DNA of 64,000 bases from Corynebacterium sp. zg-331 (GTDB lineage: Bacteria; Actinomycetota; Actinomycetes; Mycobacteriales; Mycobacteriaceae), in assembly GCF_014267345.1 (NCBI RefSeq), contig NZ_JACMYD010000001.1, positions 310,001 through 374,000 of the forward strand. The letters are read 5' to 3'. Under the pieces are notes generated by a model. That model had not been told where the DNA came from, did not search any database, and saw only the letters and a list, made by a program, of their open reading frames with translations. Made by a program: the position numbers and the translations under genes. Below, one piece after another: positions 38,180 through 47,722 of this stretch (the stretch's first letter is position 1; each line of letters starts with the position of its first letter).

Positions 38180-39030
38180 TGCGCCTCGACGTCCTCACGA
38201 TCTTTCCCGAATACCTCGACCCGCTGCGTCACGCCCTGCTGGGCAAGGCCATCGAGCAGGGCCGCCTGGAGGTGGGCGTGCACGATCTGCGCGCCTGGGC
38301 CACGGACGTGCACAAGTCCGTGGACTCCGCGCCGGTGGGCGGTGGGCCGGGCATGGTGATGAAGCCGCAGGTGTGGGGCCCGGCGCTCGACGACGTCGCC
38401 GCCGGTACCGTCGCCACACCCACCCTGGAGAGCGCGCTGCCACACCTGGATCGCGCCCGCCACGACGAGCTAGAGGGGGTGGCCGAGCGCTACTACGACG
38501 AGCGCGAGGAGAACGGCGATCTGCCGTTGTTGCTGGTGCCCACCCCGGCGGGCAGGCCGTTTACCCAGGCGGATGCGCGCGCCTGGTCGCGCGAGGAGCA
38601 TATCGTTTTTGCCTGCGGGCGCTACGAGGGCATCGACCAGCGGGTGCTGATCGATGCCGCCCGTCGTTACCGCGTGCGCGAGGTGTCCATCGGGGATTAC
38701 GTGCTCATCGGCGGGGAGGTGGCCGCGCTGGTGATCGCGGAGGCGGTGGTGCGGCTGATCCCCGGCGTGCTGGGCAATAGGCGCAGCCACGAGGAGGATA
38801 GTTTTTCCGATGGGCTCTTGGAGGGGCCGTGCTATACCAAGCCCCGCGAGTGGCGGGATCTGGAGGTGCCGGAGGTGTTGTTCTCGGGCAACCACGCGCG
38901 GGTGGATCGGTGGCGCAGGGAACAGTCCCTGCTGCGCACCCTCGAGGTGCGCCCGGAGCTGCTGGACGGCGCGGAGCTGAGCAAGACCGACCGCGCCTTC
39001 CTGGCTGAGCGGGGGTGGCCGGGTGCGTAG
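38179..39030 (+). CDS. trmD: tRNA (guanine-37-N1)-methyltransferase TrmD
   Basis: SAM-dependent SPOUT methylase that methylates G37 of tRNAs and prevents frameshifting. The 283-aa protein has 'MRLDVLTIFPEYL', 'GGGPGMVMKPQ', the trefoil-knot SAM site 'FACGRYEGIDQR' and 'SIGDYVLIGGEVAAL', and the C-terminal 'GLLEGPCYTKP'. Compared with E. coli TrmD (255 aa) there is an insertion of roughly 35 residues (about 78-112) between 'KPQVWGPALDDV' and 'LPLLLVPTPAGRPF'. The downstream small gene begins inside its last 8 nt. Confidence 0.96.
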   Translation: MRLDVLTIFPEYLDPLRHALLGKAIEQGRLEVGVHDLRAWATDVHKSVDSAPVGGGPGMVMKPQVWGPALDDVAAGTVATPTLESALPHLDRARHDELEGVAERYYDEREENGDLPLLLVPTPAGRPFTQADARAWSREEHIVFACGRYEGIDQRVLIDAARRYRVREVSIGDYVLIGGEVAALVIAEAVVRLIPGVLGNRRSHEEDSFSDGLLEGPCYTKPREWRDLEVPEVLFSGNHARVDRWRREQSLLRTLEVRPELLDGAELSKTDRAFLAERGWPGA

Positions 39031-39394
39031 CATTGCCACCGATATTCAGGCGCTGCTGCTGCCCACCGAGTGGCGGCGGTGCGCCGCCGATCTGCCGGGT
39101 GCGCTGCGGGAGCGCGGCTACGAGGCGGAGCAGGTGTGGGCGCAGGAGGTGGATCTGACCTGCGAGCCGGATAACATGCTGGCTACCCAGTACGCGCAGG
39201 TGGAAGGGCACCCGCCGATCGCGGAGGTGTTGCACCGCATCGTGATCAACGGGCGTAGCGACCTCGACCTGCGCGCGGCCACCGCCGCGGTGGCGACCTG
39301 CCTGCCGGAGGGCACGTACTGGTACGGCACCTCCGTGGCGGGATTCCTGGAGCCGGGGATCAGCGCGGCGTGCGCGTGGCAGCATTCGGAGTAG
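39023..39394 (+). CDS. Hypothetical protein, 123 aa
   Basis: The GTG at 39023 lies inside the end of trmD, so translation is probably coupled. The product ('MRSIATDIQALLLPTEWRRC' at the start) is a soluble alpha/beta protein with Cys near 20, 47, 95 and 117. I do not recognise a family. G/C third positions are normal for the host. Its last 35 nt overlap the end of the convergent DUF1648 gene. Confidence 0.65.
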   Translation: MRSIATDIQALLLPTEWRRCAADLPGALRERGYEAEQVWAQEVDLTCEPDNMLATQYAQVEGHPPIAEVLHRIVINGRSDLDLRAATAAVATCLPEGTYWYGTSVAGFLEPGISAACAWQHSE

Positions 39395-40313
39395 CCCCGG
39401 CGTAGGAGTTGAGCACCGAGGCGGCGTACTCGGCGCCCAGGCAGCTGATCTCCACCACCGTGCCGTTGGTGCGCAGCACCCGCAGCCCGGGGCCGCCGCG
39501 CAGCATGAGGGCGCGCCCGCGCGGGGAGACTCGCCAGCCCCAGCCGCCCCAGTCCGCCGGGTTGAGGTCGGCGACTTCGGCGTGCTCGATCTCGCGGGCT
39601 GCAACGCGCAGGCGCGGCCACCCCAGCAGGGAGCGCGCGGTCAGGCCCTGGGCGTCGGCGCGCACCTGCCAGGAAGCGGTGGCGAGGGTAAGCAGGAACA
39701 CGAGCAACCCGGCGGGCAGGAGCCACGGCACCCAGAGGGCCCCGCACAGCAGCAGGGCGGCCGCGGCGGTGCCCAGGATGAGGAGCAGAAGCAGCGGCAG
39801 GGACGCGGTGCCCACCCAGGCGGCGGCACCGCCGGTGGGGATGCTCAGCGCGCCGGGTACGGCCGGGGCGGCGGTAGTGCGCGGCGCGGGTCGCGCGATG
39901 GTCGCGATGAGGCAAGCGCCGCCCAGCGCCCCGCCGCAGAGAGTCGCCACGTGGGAGGCGTGCAACGAGACCTGGCTGGCATCCGGGGCTCGCTCGTTGA
40001 GGCGCAGCAGTAGGAACGCCGTGCCCGCGAGGAGGAAGCAGCCGAAGGCCGCCGCCGCGGCGCGGAAGCGGGCCATTCGGCCGTGGGCCAGCCCGCGCGC
40101 GGAGAACCAGCAGAAGAGCCCCAGGATCGTGGTGGTTAGGGCGGTGCACCCCAGCCAGAGCGCCCATGGGGTGGCGTAGCCGTTGGGGGCGGTGCCGGAG
40201 AAGTGCACGGCGAGGAGGTCGGGCGCCTCTTTCATCGAGAAGAGCGAGCAGATCAGCAGGGCGGCGCTGATCAGGCCGGTGGGCAGGGCGGCGCTGAGAA
40301 GAAAACGGGTCAT
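39360..40313 (-). CDS. DUF1648-domain membrane protein
   Basis: The 317-aa protein has an N-terminal helix, a short outside loop 'PDLLAVHFSGTAPNGYAT' typical of DUF1648, then about six further helices up to about 215. A cytoplasmic beta domain with a PH-like look follows ('LTARSLLGWPRLRVAAREIE', 'LRVLRTNGTVVEISCLG'). Its ATG overlaps the stop of the GntR regulator (ATGA), and YtrA-type GntR regulators often sit beside such membrane proteins. Role unknown; perhaps envelope stress. Confidence 0.8.
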   Translation of the reverse strand: MTRFLLSAALPTGLISAALLICSLFSMKEAPDLLAVHFSGTAPNGYATPWALWLGCTALTTTILGLFCWFSARGLAHGRMARFRAAAAAFGCFLLAGTAFLLLRLNERAPDASQVSLHASHVATLCGGALGGACLIATIARPAPRTTAAPAVPGALSIPTGGAAAWVGTASLPLLLLLILGTAAAALLLCGALWVPWLLPAGLLVFLLTLATASWQVRADAQGLTARSLLGWPRLRVAAREIEHAEVADLNPADWGGWGWRVSPRGRALMLRGGPGLRVLRTNGTVVEISCLGAEYAASVLNSYAGATPNAATRTPR

Positions 40314-40669
40314 TGCAGACCTCCTTGGGAGAGTAGTTCGGTCACGTCGGATAGGGAGAGGCGGTGGCGGCGGGCGGCATCGATCAGCACCTGGACGTTG
40401 CGCCGCACTTCCTGGTGGGGGTCGGTCTGGGCCGGGGCAAGCGCCACCGCACCGCGCCCGCGCCGCAGCTCCACGAGTCCGCGATCGCGCAGCAGGCGGT
40501 AGGACTGCAGCACGGTGTTGCGGTTGAGCCCCAGCGAGGCGGCTAGTTCTGTGGCCGCAGGCAGGCGGTGACCGGGGTCGATACGCCCGTCGCGGATCTG
40601 CTCGGCGATCTGCTCGGCGATCTGCTCGTAGATCGGCTGGGGATCCTGGGGATCGATAAGAACTAGCAC
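40310..40669 (-). CDS. GntR-family regulator, YtrA subfamily
   Basis: The 119-aa protein has 'DPQPIYEQIAEQIAEQIRDG' followed by the winged helix 'AATELAASLGLNRNTVLQSY' and 'LVELRRGRGAVAL'. It is the short GntR type without a large effector domain, as in YtrA. Two in-frame GTG starts exist 18 nt apart, at 40669 and 40687, because the start lies inside an 18-nt-period direct repeat; the shorter form matches the family. The frame stays open far upstream only as antisense of tex. It forms an operon with the DUF1648 gene. Confidence 0.85.
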   Translation of the reverse strand: MLVLIDPQDPQPIYEQIAEQIAEQIRDGRIDPGHRLPAATELAASLGLNRNTVLQSYRLLRDRGLVELRRGRGAVALAPAQTDPHQEVRRNVQVLIDAARRHRLSLSDVTELLSQGGLQ

Positions 40670-40689
40670 AACTAGTAAAACTAGCACAA
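40661..40689. repeat. Direct repeat/operator at the gntR start
   Basis: AACTAGCACAA occurs twice (40661-40671 and 40679-40689), 18 bp apart, with the palindrome ACTAGT between (40671-40676). It covers the gntR start codons and lies 35 bp before tex. It is a likely autoregulatory operator for the GntR protein. Confidence 0.6.
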
Positions 40690-40710
40690 TGTTGTCAGGG
40701 TGGCTACCAC

Positions 40711-40716
40711 TACAAT
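40711..40716 (+). promoter_or_regulatory. -10 element of tex, probably leaderless
   Basis: TACAAT ends 7 nt before the preferred tex ATG (40724), which would place the transcription start on or next to the A of the start codon. No Shine-Dalgarno precedes that ATG. The -35 region overlaps the second AACTAGCACAA repeat. Confidence 0.5.
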
Positions 40717-40723
40717 GAGGCGA

Positions 40724-43009
40724 ATGATCGCAGCCACCATCGCCCAGGAGATCGGAGCGCGCCCGGAACAGGTCGAGACCGCCCTGCGCCTGCTCGCGGA
40801 GGGCAACACCGTGCCCTTCATCGCCCGCTACCGCAAGGAAGCCACCGGCGGCCTCGACGACACCGCCCTGCGCACCATCGAGGAACGCGCCGCCTACCTG
40901 CGCGACCTCGAGGAGCGCAAGCACACGGTGCTCGCCGCCATTGAGGAGCAAGGCAAGCTCGATGACGCCCTGCGCGCCCTGATCGAGCAGTGCACCACCA
41001 AGGCCCGCCTGGAGGATCTCTACGCGCCCTTTAAAAAGCGCCGCAAGACCAAGGCGGACAAGGCCCGCGAGGCTGGGCTGGAACCGCTGACCGACGCCCT
41101 GGTGGCAGACCCCTCCCTCGACCCGGAGGCCGCCGCCGACGCCTACCTCACCGAGGGCTACGCCGATGCCAAGGCCGCCCTCGACGGCGCCCGCGCCATC
41201 CTCATCGACCGCTTTGCCCTCGACGCGGACCTCGTGGGCGCGGTGCGCGACGAGGTGTTCCGCCGCGGCCACTTGCGCTCCGGCGTGATCGAGGGCAAGG
41301 AGAACGAGGGGGCCAAGTACAAAGATTACTTTGAGTTCTCCGAGCCCCTGAGCGCCCTGCCGAGCCACCGCATCCTTGCCCTGCTGCGCGGAGAGGCCGA
41401 GGGCGTGCTGCGCCTCGACCTGGACGCCGGAGAGGATGAACTCTACGAGGGCATGATCGCCCGCGCCTTCGACCTCGATACCCACGCCTCCCGGTGGTTG
41501 GCCGAGGCCGTGCGCTGGGGCTGGCGCACCAAGCTGGAGGTTTCCTCCGGGCTCGATGCGCGCACCCGCCTCAAGGAACGCGCTGAGCGCGGCGCGCTGG
41601 AGGTTTTTGCCGCCAACCTGCGCGACGTCCTGCTGGCGGCCCCCGCCGGGCCCAAGGCGGTGCTGGGACTTGATCCCGGCTACCGTAATGGCGTCAAGTG
41701 CGCGGTGGTGGACGCTACCGGCAAGGTGCTCGACACCACCGTCGTGTACCCGCACCAGCCGCGCAATCAATGGTCGCAGGCCCTCACGGAGCTCAGCGCC
41801 CTGTGCGCCAAACATGGGGTGGAACTCATCGCCGTGGGCAATGGCACCGCCTCGCGCGAATCCGACAAACTCGCCCGCGAGGTCGCAAACGCCGCCGCGG
41901 CATCCGGTGCCGAGCGGCCCACCCCCGTGATTGTCTCCGAGGCCGGGGCCTCGGTGTACTCCGCTTCGGAACTCGCCGCCCAGGAATTCCCGCGCATGGA
42001 CGTCTCCCTGCGCGGCGCGGTCTCCATCGCCCGACGCCTCCAGGATCCCCTAGCCGAGCTGGTCAAGATCGACCCCAAGGCTATTGGCGTGGGGCAATAC
42101 CAGCACGACGTCAATCAAACAGCCCTGGCTCGCGCCCTCGACGCTGTGGTAGAGGACGCCGTCAATGGCGTGGGCGTGGATCTTAACTCCGCCTCTGCGC
42201 CCCTGCTGGCCCGGGTGGCCGGGGTCTCGGCCACCGTGGCCGGCAACATCGTGGCCTACCGAGACGAGAACGGTCCCTTTGCCACCCGCAAGGAACTCGG
42301 CAAGGTACCGCGCCTGGGACCTAAGGCCTTCGAGCAATGCGCAGGCTTCCTGCGGATTAACGGAGGTGCGCAGCCCCTGGATGCCTCCGCCGTCCACCCG
42401 GAGGCCTACCCCGTGGTGGAGCGCATCGCCGCCGCCCAGGGCTGTGCGGTGGCCGATCTCATCGGCAATACCCGCCTGCTGAAAAGCCTGCGTCCGGCCG
42501 ACTACGCGGATGACACCTTCGGCATCCCCACCGTCACCGATATCATCGCGGAGCTGGATAAACCGGGGCGCGATCCCCGCCCCGAGTTCGTCACCGCTTC
42601 TTTCAAGGAGGGTGTGGAAAAGGTCTCCGATCTGGTACCCGGCATGATCCTCGAGGGCACCGTCTCTAACGTGGCGGCCTTCGGCGCCTTCGTGGACATC
42701 GGCGTGCACCAGGATGGCCTCGTCCACGTCTCCGCCATGTCCAATAACTTCGTTTCCGACCCGCGCGACGTGGTGCGCTCCGGGGAGGTGGTGCACGTGA
42801 AGGTGGTGGACGTGGACGCAGAGCGCAACCGCATCTCCCTGTCCCTGCGGCTCGACGATGAACCCGGTGGCGCGCGGGGGGATAAGCCCGCCGGGCGGGG
42901 TGCGAGCAAGAGGGGTGCCCGATCCGGCCAGAGGCAGCGTGGTGGTGGGGGTAAGCCTGCGGGTGGTGCGATGGCCGAGGCCCTGAAGCGCGCCGGGTTG
43001 AGCGGCTAG
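40724..43009 (+). CDS. tex: Tex-family RNA-binding protein (S1 domain)
   Basis: Tex/YqgF-like transcription accessory protein, 761 aa from ATG 40724 ('MIAATIAQEIGARPEQ'); in-frame starts at 40700 and 40715 are less likely. N-terminal helical domain with 'TVPFIARYRKEATGGLDD', the Tex core 'LEDLYAPFKKRRKTKADKAR', the YqgF/RNase H-like fold 'VLGLDPGYRNGVKCAVVD', helix-hairpin-helix 'LLARVAGVSATVAGNIVAYR', and a C-terminal S1 RNA-binding domain (about 640-715, 'GMILEGTVSNVAAFGAFVDI'). A basic Gly/Arg tail ends the protein. Confidence 0.95.
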   Translation: MIAATIAQEIGARPEQVETALRLLAEGNTVPFIARYRKEATGGLDDTALRTIEERAAYLRDLEERKHTVLAAIEEQGKLDDALRALIEQCTTKARLEDLYAPFKKRRKTKADKAREAGLEPLTDALVADPSLDPEAAADAYLTEGYADAKAALDGARAILIDRFALDADLVGAVRDEVFRRGHLRSGVIEGKENEGAKYKDYFEFSEPLSALPSHRILALLRGEAEGVLRLDLDAGEDELYEGMIARAFDLDTHASRWLAEAVRWGWRTKLEVSSGLDARTRLKERAERGALEVFAANLRDVLLAAPAGPKAVLGLDPGYRNGVKCAVVDATGKVLDTTVVYPHQPRNQWSQALTELSALCAKHGVELIAVGNGTASRESDKLAREVANAAAASGAERPTPVIVSEAGASVYSASELAAQEFPRMDVSLRGAVSIARRLQDPLAELVKIDPKAIGVGQYQHDVNQTALARALDAVVEDAVNGVGVDLNSASAPLLARVAGVSATVAGNIVAYRDENGPFATRKELGKVPRLGPKAFEQCAGFLRINGGAQPLDASAVHPEAYPVVERIAAAQGCAVADLIGNTRLLKSLRPADYADDTFGIPTVTDIIAELDKPGRDPRPEFVTASFKEGVEKVSDLVPGMILEGTVSNVAAFGAFVDIGVHQDGLVHVSAMSNNFVSDPRDVVRSGEVVHVKVVDVDAERNRISLSLRLDDEPGGARGDKPAGRGASKRGARSGQRQRGGGGKPAGGAMAEALKRAGLSG

Positions 43010-43122
43010 GCGGGGGATGGTGTCCCAGAGCTTTCGGCACTGAGCCAGCGGCCGCGGGAGAATCGCTGCCGTTACCCGGCGCGGTTCCTCCGCTAGCGCC
43101 GTAAGGCGACCTCGGTTATGCC

Positions 43123-44256
43123 CTAGCCGGGAGCGCCCCAGGAGCGTGAAACCCCGCCGGGAAGGCTGATGAGGTTGCGGTTGAGGTCTCGGGCCAGGGC
43201 GCGATAGCGGCGTACGAACTCCGCGCTGCGCTTCCCAGAGGCGCAGTACACCACCACGCGCCGGGTGGGCAGGTCGCCAAGAGCCTCCCGGACTTCCTTG
43301 TCAGACCCGATGGCCAGGGCGCTCAGTGGCAGCCGCCGGGGGCGTATGGGAGCGGGGAGGTCGGCCAGCAGGGATTCGTGCGGCTCGCGCACGTCAAGCG
43401 CTGTGGCGGTGCCGGCACGCAGCTCGGCTAGGAGCTCGCGGGCGATGTCGGTATCGCCGGGGGAGGTGGCGCAGGCTGTGGCCTCGTAGGAATCCTGTAA
43501 TTCCCGCACGCGGGACCGCGCGGGATCGCCGGCTACGGTCACGGCGCGCAGCGTGGCGCTCAGGGCGTCATAGGAAGTGACGCGCCCTGGCGGCACCGGC
43601 TGCAGGCCGCTGAGGTGCTTGATGGCCTCCGTGGCCATGAGGTTGCCCACCACGGCGGTGGTGGCACCGAGCACGCCGGCGGTAGCGCAATCGGGGGCGA
43701 AGTCGGGGCCGGGCTGGGTGGGGAAGAGGTCGCGCAGCCCCACGCCGCCGGCCGGGGTCCCCGGCCCGGAATGCCACAGGGCCACCTGCCCGGTAAAGCG
43801 CAGCACCGTTCCCCAGAGCAGGGGCGTGCCGGTGATCTCGGCGGCATCGGCGCTGAGGTACTTGGTGGCAAAGGAATCGGAGCCGTCGATGACTAGGTCG
43901 GCGGCGCGGAAAAGATCAAGGGCGTTATGAACGTCGAGGCGCTCGCGCCGCGCGGCGACCTCGATGCCCGGCTGCAACTCCCGCAGCCGCGCGGCGGCCA
44001 CCTCTACCTTGGGTTTTCCTTCATCGGAGGCGCCAAAGAGGATCTGGCGGTGGATGTTGCTCAGATCCACCGCGTCGTCATCGAGAAGGGTGATCCGCCC
44101 CACCCCGGCCCCGGCGAGGGATTGCAGTAGCGGGCAGCCCAGGCCACCCGCGCCGATCACCAGCACGCGCGCCCGGTGGAGGCGTTCCTGGTGCTCCATG
44201 TCGAATGCAGGGAGTGCGAGCTGGCGGGCCACTCGGCGCAGTTCTTGTTTGTCCAT
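43123..44256 (-). CDS. thiF: ThiF/MoeB-type adenylyltransferase with rhodanese domain
   Basis: It adenylates the C-terminus of ThiS for sulfur transfer. The 377-aa protein starts at ATG 44256. The E1-like domain has 'VLVIGAGGLGCPLLQSLAGA' (nucleotide site), 'DDDAVDLSNIHRQILF' and 'DGSDSFATKYL'. The C-terminal rhodanese domain (about 275-377) has the active-site Cys in 'VVVYCASGKRSAEFV'. Zn-binding CxxC pairs of MoeB are not obvious. Last gene of the thi operon, 4 nt after thiG. Confidence 0.92.
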   Translation of the reverse strand: MDKQELRRVARQLALPAFDMEHQERLHRARVLVIGAGGLGCPLLQSLAGAGVGRITLLDDDAVDLSNIHRQILFGASDEGKPKVEVAAARLRELQPGIEVAARRERLDVHNALDLFRAADLVIDGSDSFATKYLSADAAEITGTPLLWGTVLRFTGQVALWHSGPGTPAGGVGLRDLFPTQPGPDFAPDCATAGVLGATTAVVGNLMATEAIKHLSGLQPVPPGRVTSYDALSATLRAVTVAGDPARSRVRELQDSYEATACATSPGDTDIARELLAELRAGTATALDVREPHESLLADLPAPIRPRRLPLSALAIGSDKEVREALGDLPTRRVVVYCASGKRSAEFVRRYRALARDLNRNLISLPGGVSRSWGAPG

Positions 44257-44260
44257 GGCC

Positions 44261-45238
<978 letters not shown>

Positions 45239-45242
<4 letters not shown>

Positions 45243-46333
45243 CGTTCCTCCTTGTGGCGTTGGGGGTTGCAAGCATGAATATCAAAACCAGGGTCGAGGC
45301 CGAGGGCTAGGCGCGCGCCGACGCGGCCGCCGAGGGCCGCTAGCACGATGCCGTGGCGGAAGTATCCGGTGGAGATCACCGTATCGCCGATTTTTCCGAG
45401 GTAGGGTAGATCGTCCGGAGTTCCCGGTCGCGTGCCCGTGCCCCATTCCAGCAGGTCCGCCTCTTCGAGGGCGGGGACGATCCTGCAGGAATCCCGCAGG
45501 AGGTCGCGCACCGCGCCCAGGGGAGTGCCCGCACGATGATCCTCCCGCGAGGTCGCCCCGATGGCCATCGTCTCGCCTCGGGGAATGAGATAGATGGGGC
45601 GGTCCTCCACGAAGCCGCGCACCACCCGCTGCAGCACGCCGGGGCAGCGCGCCACGAGAATATCGCCATACACCGGGCGCAGGCGCAGCCCCTTGACCAG
45701 CGGTGCCGCCCCCAGACCCGCGGCGAGGACCACGCGTGCGCCTCGGGTATCGATGCTCCCGTGGTCGGTGCGCAGCTCCGCGCTGCCGATCCCGGTCACT
45801 CGGGTGGTCCGGAACTCCACCCCGCGGTGGCGCAGCGCATCCATCAGCGCCGCGCTCAAAAGCCGCGGGGCCACCTGGGTATCGTTGGGGATGGAGACCG
45901 CCCCGGCCAGGGCGGGGGAGAGCGCGGGCTCGAGACGGCGTGCCTGGCGTAGGGTCAGCGGTTCCACGGTCATTGCGTGCGCTCGCTGGTGGGCGGTGAG
46001 ATCGCGCAGGTGATCGGCGTCTGCGCGGTCGGCGGCGACTACCAGGGTTCCCTCGTTGCGGTAGCCAAGGGGGAGGTCAGTGGCCGAAGCCACCCGTCGC
46101 AGCAGGTTGGGATAGAGCCGAGCAGACTCGATCATGAGGGGATAGAGGGGTTCCTGACGGTACTGCACTTCCGCCACGGGGGCGAGCATGCCCCCGGCGT
46201 AGTGGGAGGCGCCGCTAGCCGGGGCCGGGTCGATCACGGTGAGGTGGGCGTCGCGGCCTAGCATCTCCGTGAGCTCGAAGGCCGTGCACAGGCCGATGAT
46301 TCCGGCGCCGATCACGATGATGCGTTCAGTCAT
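45239..46333 (-). CDS. thiO: Glycine oxidase ThiO
   Basis: FAD enzyme that oxidises glycine to dehydroglycine for thiazole formation. The 364-aa protein has the FAD-binding 'IIVIGAGIIGLCTAFEL' at the start, 'SHYAGGMLAPVAEV', 'RPVYGDILVARCPG' and the C-terminal 'STGYFRHGIVLAALGGRVGA'. The ATG at 46333 overlaps the thiE stop; an ATG at 46342 is possible. Confidence 0.93.
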
Positions 46334-46959
46334 GGAAAGCATCCCAGGATGCGGCGGCTCATGGCCGCAGGGTCATCGGCCCTCATCAGGGCCCGGCTGA
46401 GCGCCACGCCGGCCACCCCCGTGGCCGCGAGCGCGGGGGCATCGTCGGCGGTGACGTCCCCGATGGCCACCACCGGCAGCAGCGAGGCGCGCACCAAGAC
46501 GCGATAGCCCTCCACCCCTAGGGGCGGGCGGCCGGAATCCTTGGTGGGGGTGGGGCGAAACGGGCCGGCCCCGATGTAGTCGATTGCGTCGGCCACCTCG
46601 TTGGCGGCTCGCACGAGCGGCAGGGTGCCGGTGGTCAGGCCGATGATTGCCCGGGGACCCAGCACGGCGCGCGCGTCACGCACGGGCAGATCCTCTTGCC
46701 CCAGGTGCACCCCATGAACGTGCTCGCCTCGGCGCATGAGGGCGGCGGCAACGTCCACGCGGTCGTCAATGAGCACCCGGGTGGCGGGATTGGCCTGGGC
46801 CACGGCCCTGGCCACCGAGGTGGCCAGGGCGAGCAAGTCGCGGGTGGCGATGGGCTTGCTGCGTACCTGGACCACCCCCGCCCCGCCGCGCGCCGTAGCT
46901 GCGGCTGCCGCCACGGCATCGCCCGGGCCTGTGACCAGGTAGCACCGCAGATCCAGCAT
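46330..46959 (-). CDS. thiE: Thiamine-phosphate synthase ThiE
   Basis: It joins hydroxymethylpyrimidine pyrophosphate and thiazole phosphate to thiamine phosphate. The ATG at 46959 (209 aa) has AAGGAGAAT in front; the frame is open to 46989, inside the riboswitch. TIM-barrel motifs: 'VVQVRSKP', 'LIDDRVDVAAAL', 'VHLGQEDLPV', 'IGAGPFRPTPTK' and 'VVAIGDVTADDAPAL'. First gene of the thi operon. Confidence 0.94.
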   Translation of the reverse strand: MLDLRCYLVTGPGDAVAAAAATARGGAGVVQVRSKPIATRDLLALATSVARAVAQANPATRVLIDDRVDVAAALMRRGEHVHGVHLGQEDLPVRDARAVLGPRAIIGLTTGTLPLVRAANEVADAIDYIGAGPFRPTPTKDSGRPPLGVEGYRVLVRASLLPVVAIGDVTADDAPALAATGVAGVALSRALMRADDPAAMSRRILGCFP

Positions 46960-46969
46960 GATTCTCCTT

Positions 46970-47063
46970 GCTTCCTTCGCCGGCATCACCCGGGCAGGTT
47001 CGGACGGTCCGCGCGGCGTGGCGAGCGCGTTCTCAGCCCGCGTGGCCCCGGGCTCCCGTGAGG
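46970..47063 (-). promoter_or_regulatory. TPP riboswitch (THI element) of the thi operon
   Basis: Read on the minus strand the conserved pieces appear in order: CACGGGAGC, GGGCTGAGAAC (thi-box core CTGAGA), CCGAACCTGCCCGGG, TGATGCCGGCGAAGGAAG. This is the TPP-sensing aptamer, 11 nt before the thiE start with the AAGGAGAAT Shine-Dalgarno in between, so binding of TPP should hide the ribosome site or stop transcription. Confidence 0.93.
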
Positions 47064-47264
47064 TTTCTTCGCCAAGTGTAGCGCGGCGGCGATACCGGTG
47101 ACGTTTTGGATTGCGACCGTGAGAGATGGAATAATGGCGGGGTTGCTTGCTCGGTTCCGGGCACGCGGCAAAAATATGTCACGGATACGAACCGGCCGAG
47201 CGCCCGCGATGTGAGGGAAGCGCCGCCAGGGTCCTCTGTCCCGAAAGCTTAAGGATTGTTTCTC

Positions 47265-47606
47265 ATGAACATTCTCGACAAGGTCGATGCCGCCCAGCTC
47301 CGCGATGACATCCCGGATTTCCGTCCCGGTGATACCCTCGGCGTGAACGTCAAGGTCATCGAGGGATCCAACGAGCGTACCCAGCTCTTCACGGGCGTGG
47401 TCATTCGCCGTCAGGGTTCCGGTATCCGCGAGACCTTCACCGTGCGCAAGGTGTCCTTCGGTATTGGCGTGGAGCGTACCTTCCCGGTGCACTCCCCGAA
47501 CATCGCCTCCATCGAGGTCACTCGCCGCGGCCGCGTGCGTCGCGCCAAGCTGTACTACCTGCGCAACCTGCGCGGTAAGGCCGCCCGTATCAAGGAACGC
47601 CGCTAG
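47265..47606 (+). CDS. rplS: 50S ribosomal protein L19
   Basis: L19 lies at the 30S/50S interface. The ATG at 47265 with AAGGA 9 nt upstream gives 113 aa. Family segments: '[17 protein letters not shown]', '[20 protein letters not shown]', '[17 protein letters not shown]', '[20 protein letters not shown]'. The 200 bp upstream hold a long-range inverted repeat (CGGTTC ... GAACCG) but no confirmed leader motif. Confidence 0.97.
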   Translation: MNILDKVDAAQLRDDIPDFRPGDTLGVNVKVIEGSNERTQLFTGVVIRRQGSGIRETFTVRKVSFGIGVERTFPVHSPNIASIEVTRRGRVRRAKLYYLRNLRGKAARIKERR

Positions 47607-47624
47607 CTTTTGGCGCGTGTGCCC

Positions 47625-47660
47625 ACCCCGCTGCTCTCCACGGAGGACGGCGGGGTTTCG
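47625..47660 (+). terminator. Terminator of rplS
   Basis: ACCCCGC (47625-47631) pairs with GCGGGGT (47650-47656), with an inner CTCC/GGAG stem, followed by TT. Located 19 nt after the rplS stop. Confidence 0.8.
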
Positions 47661-47722
47661 CTTTCCCGGGGTGTGAACAGGAGGAATGGGACCTTTGGGG
47701 CCGCCTGCTAGAGTCGAATCTC

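Noticed and set aside
40310..41815. 501-codon version of the GntR gene
   Set aside because: The first 380 codons are antisense to tex; only the last 120 codons match a YtrA-type regulator.
47154..47215. CGGTTC...GAACCG in the rplS leader as an L19-type riboregulator
   Set aside because: The stem is only 6 bp with a loop of about 40 nt and matches no leader motif I know.
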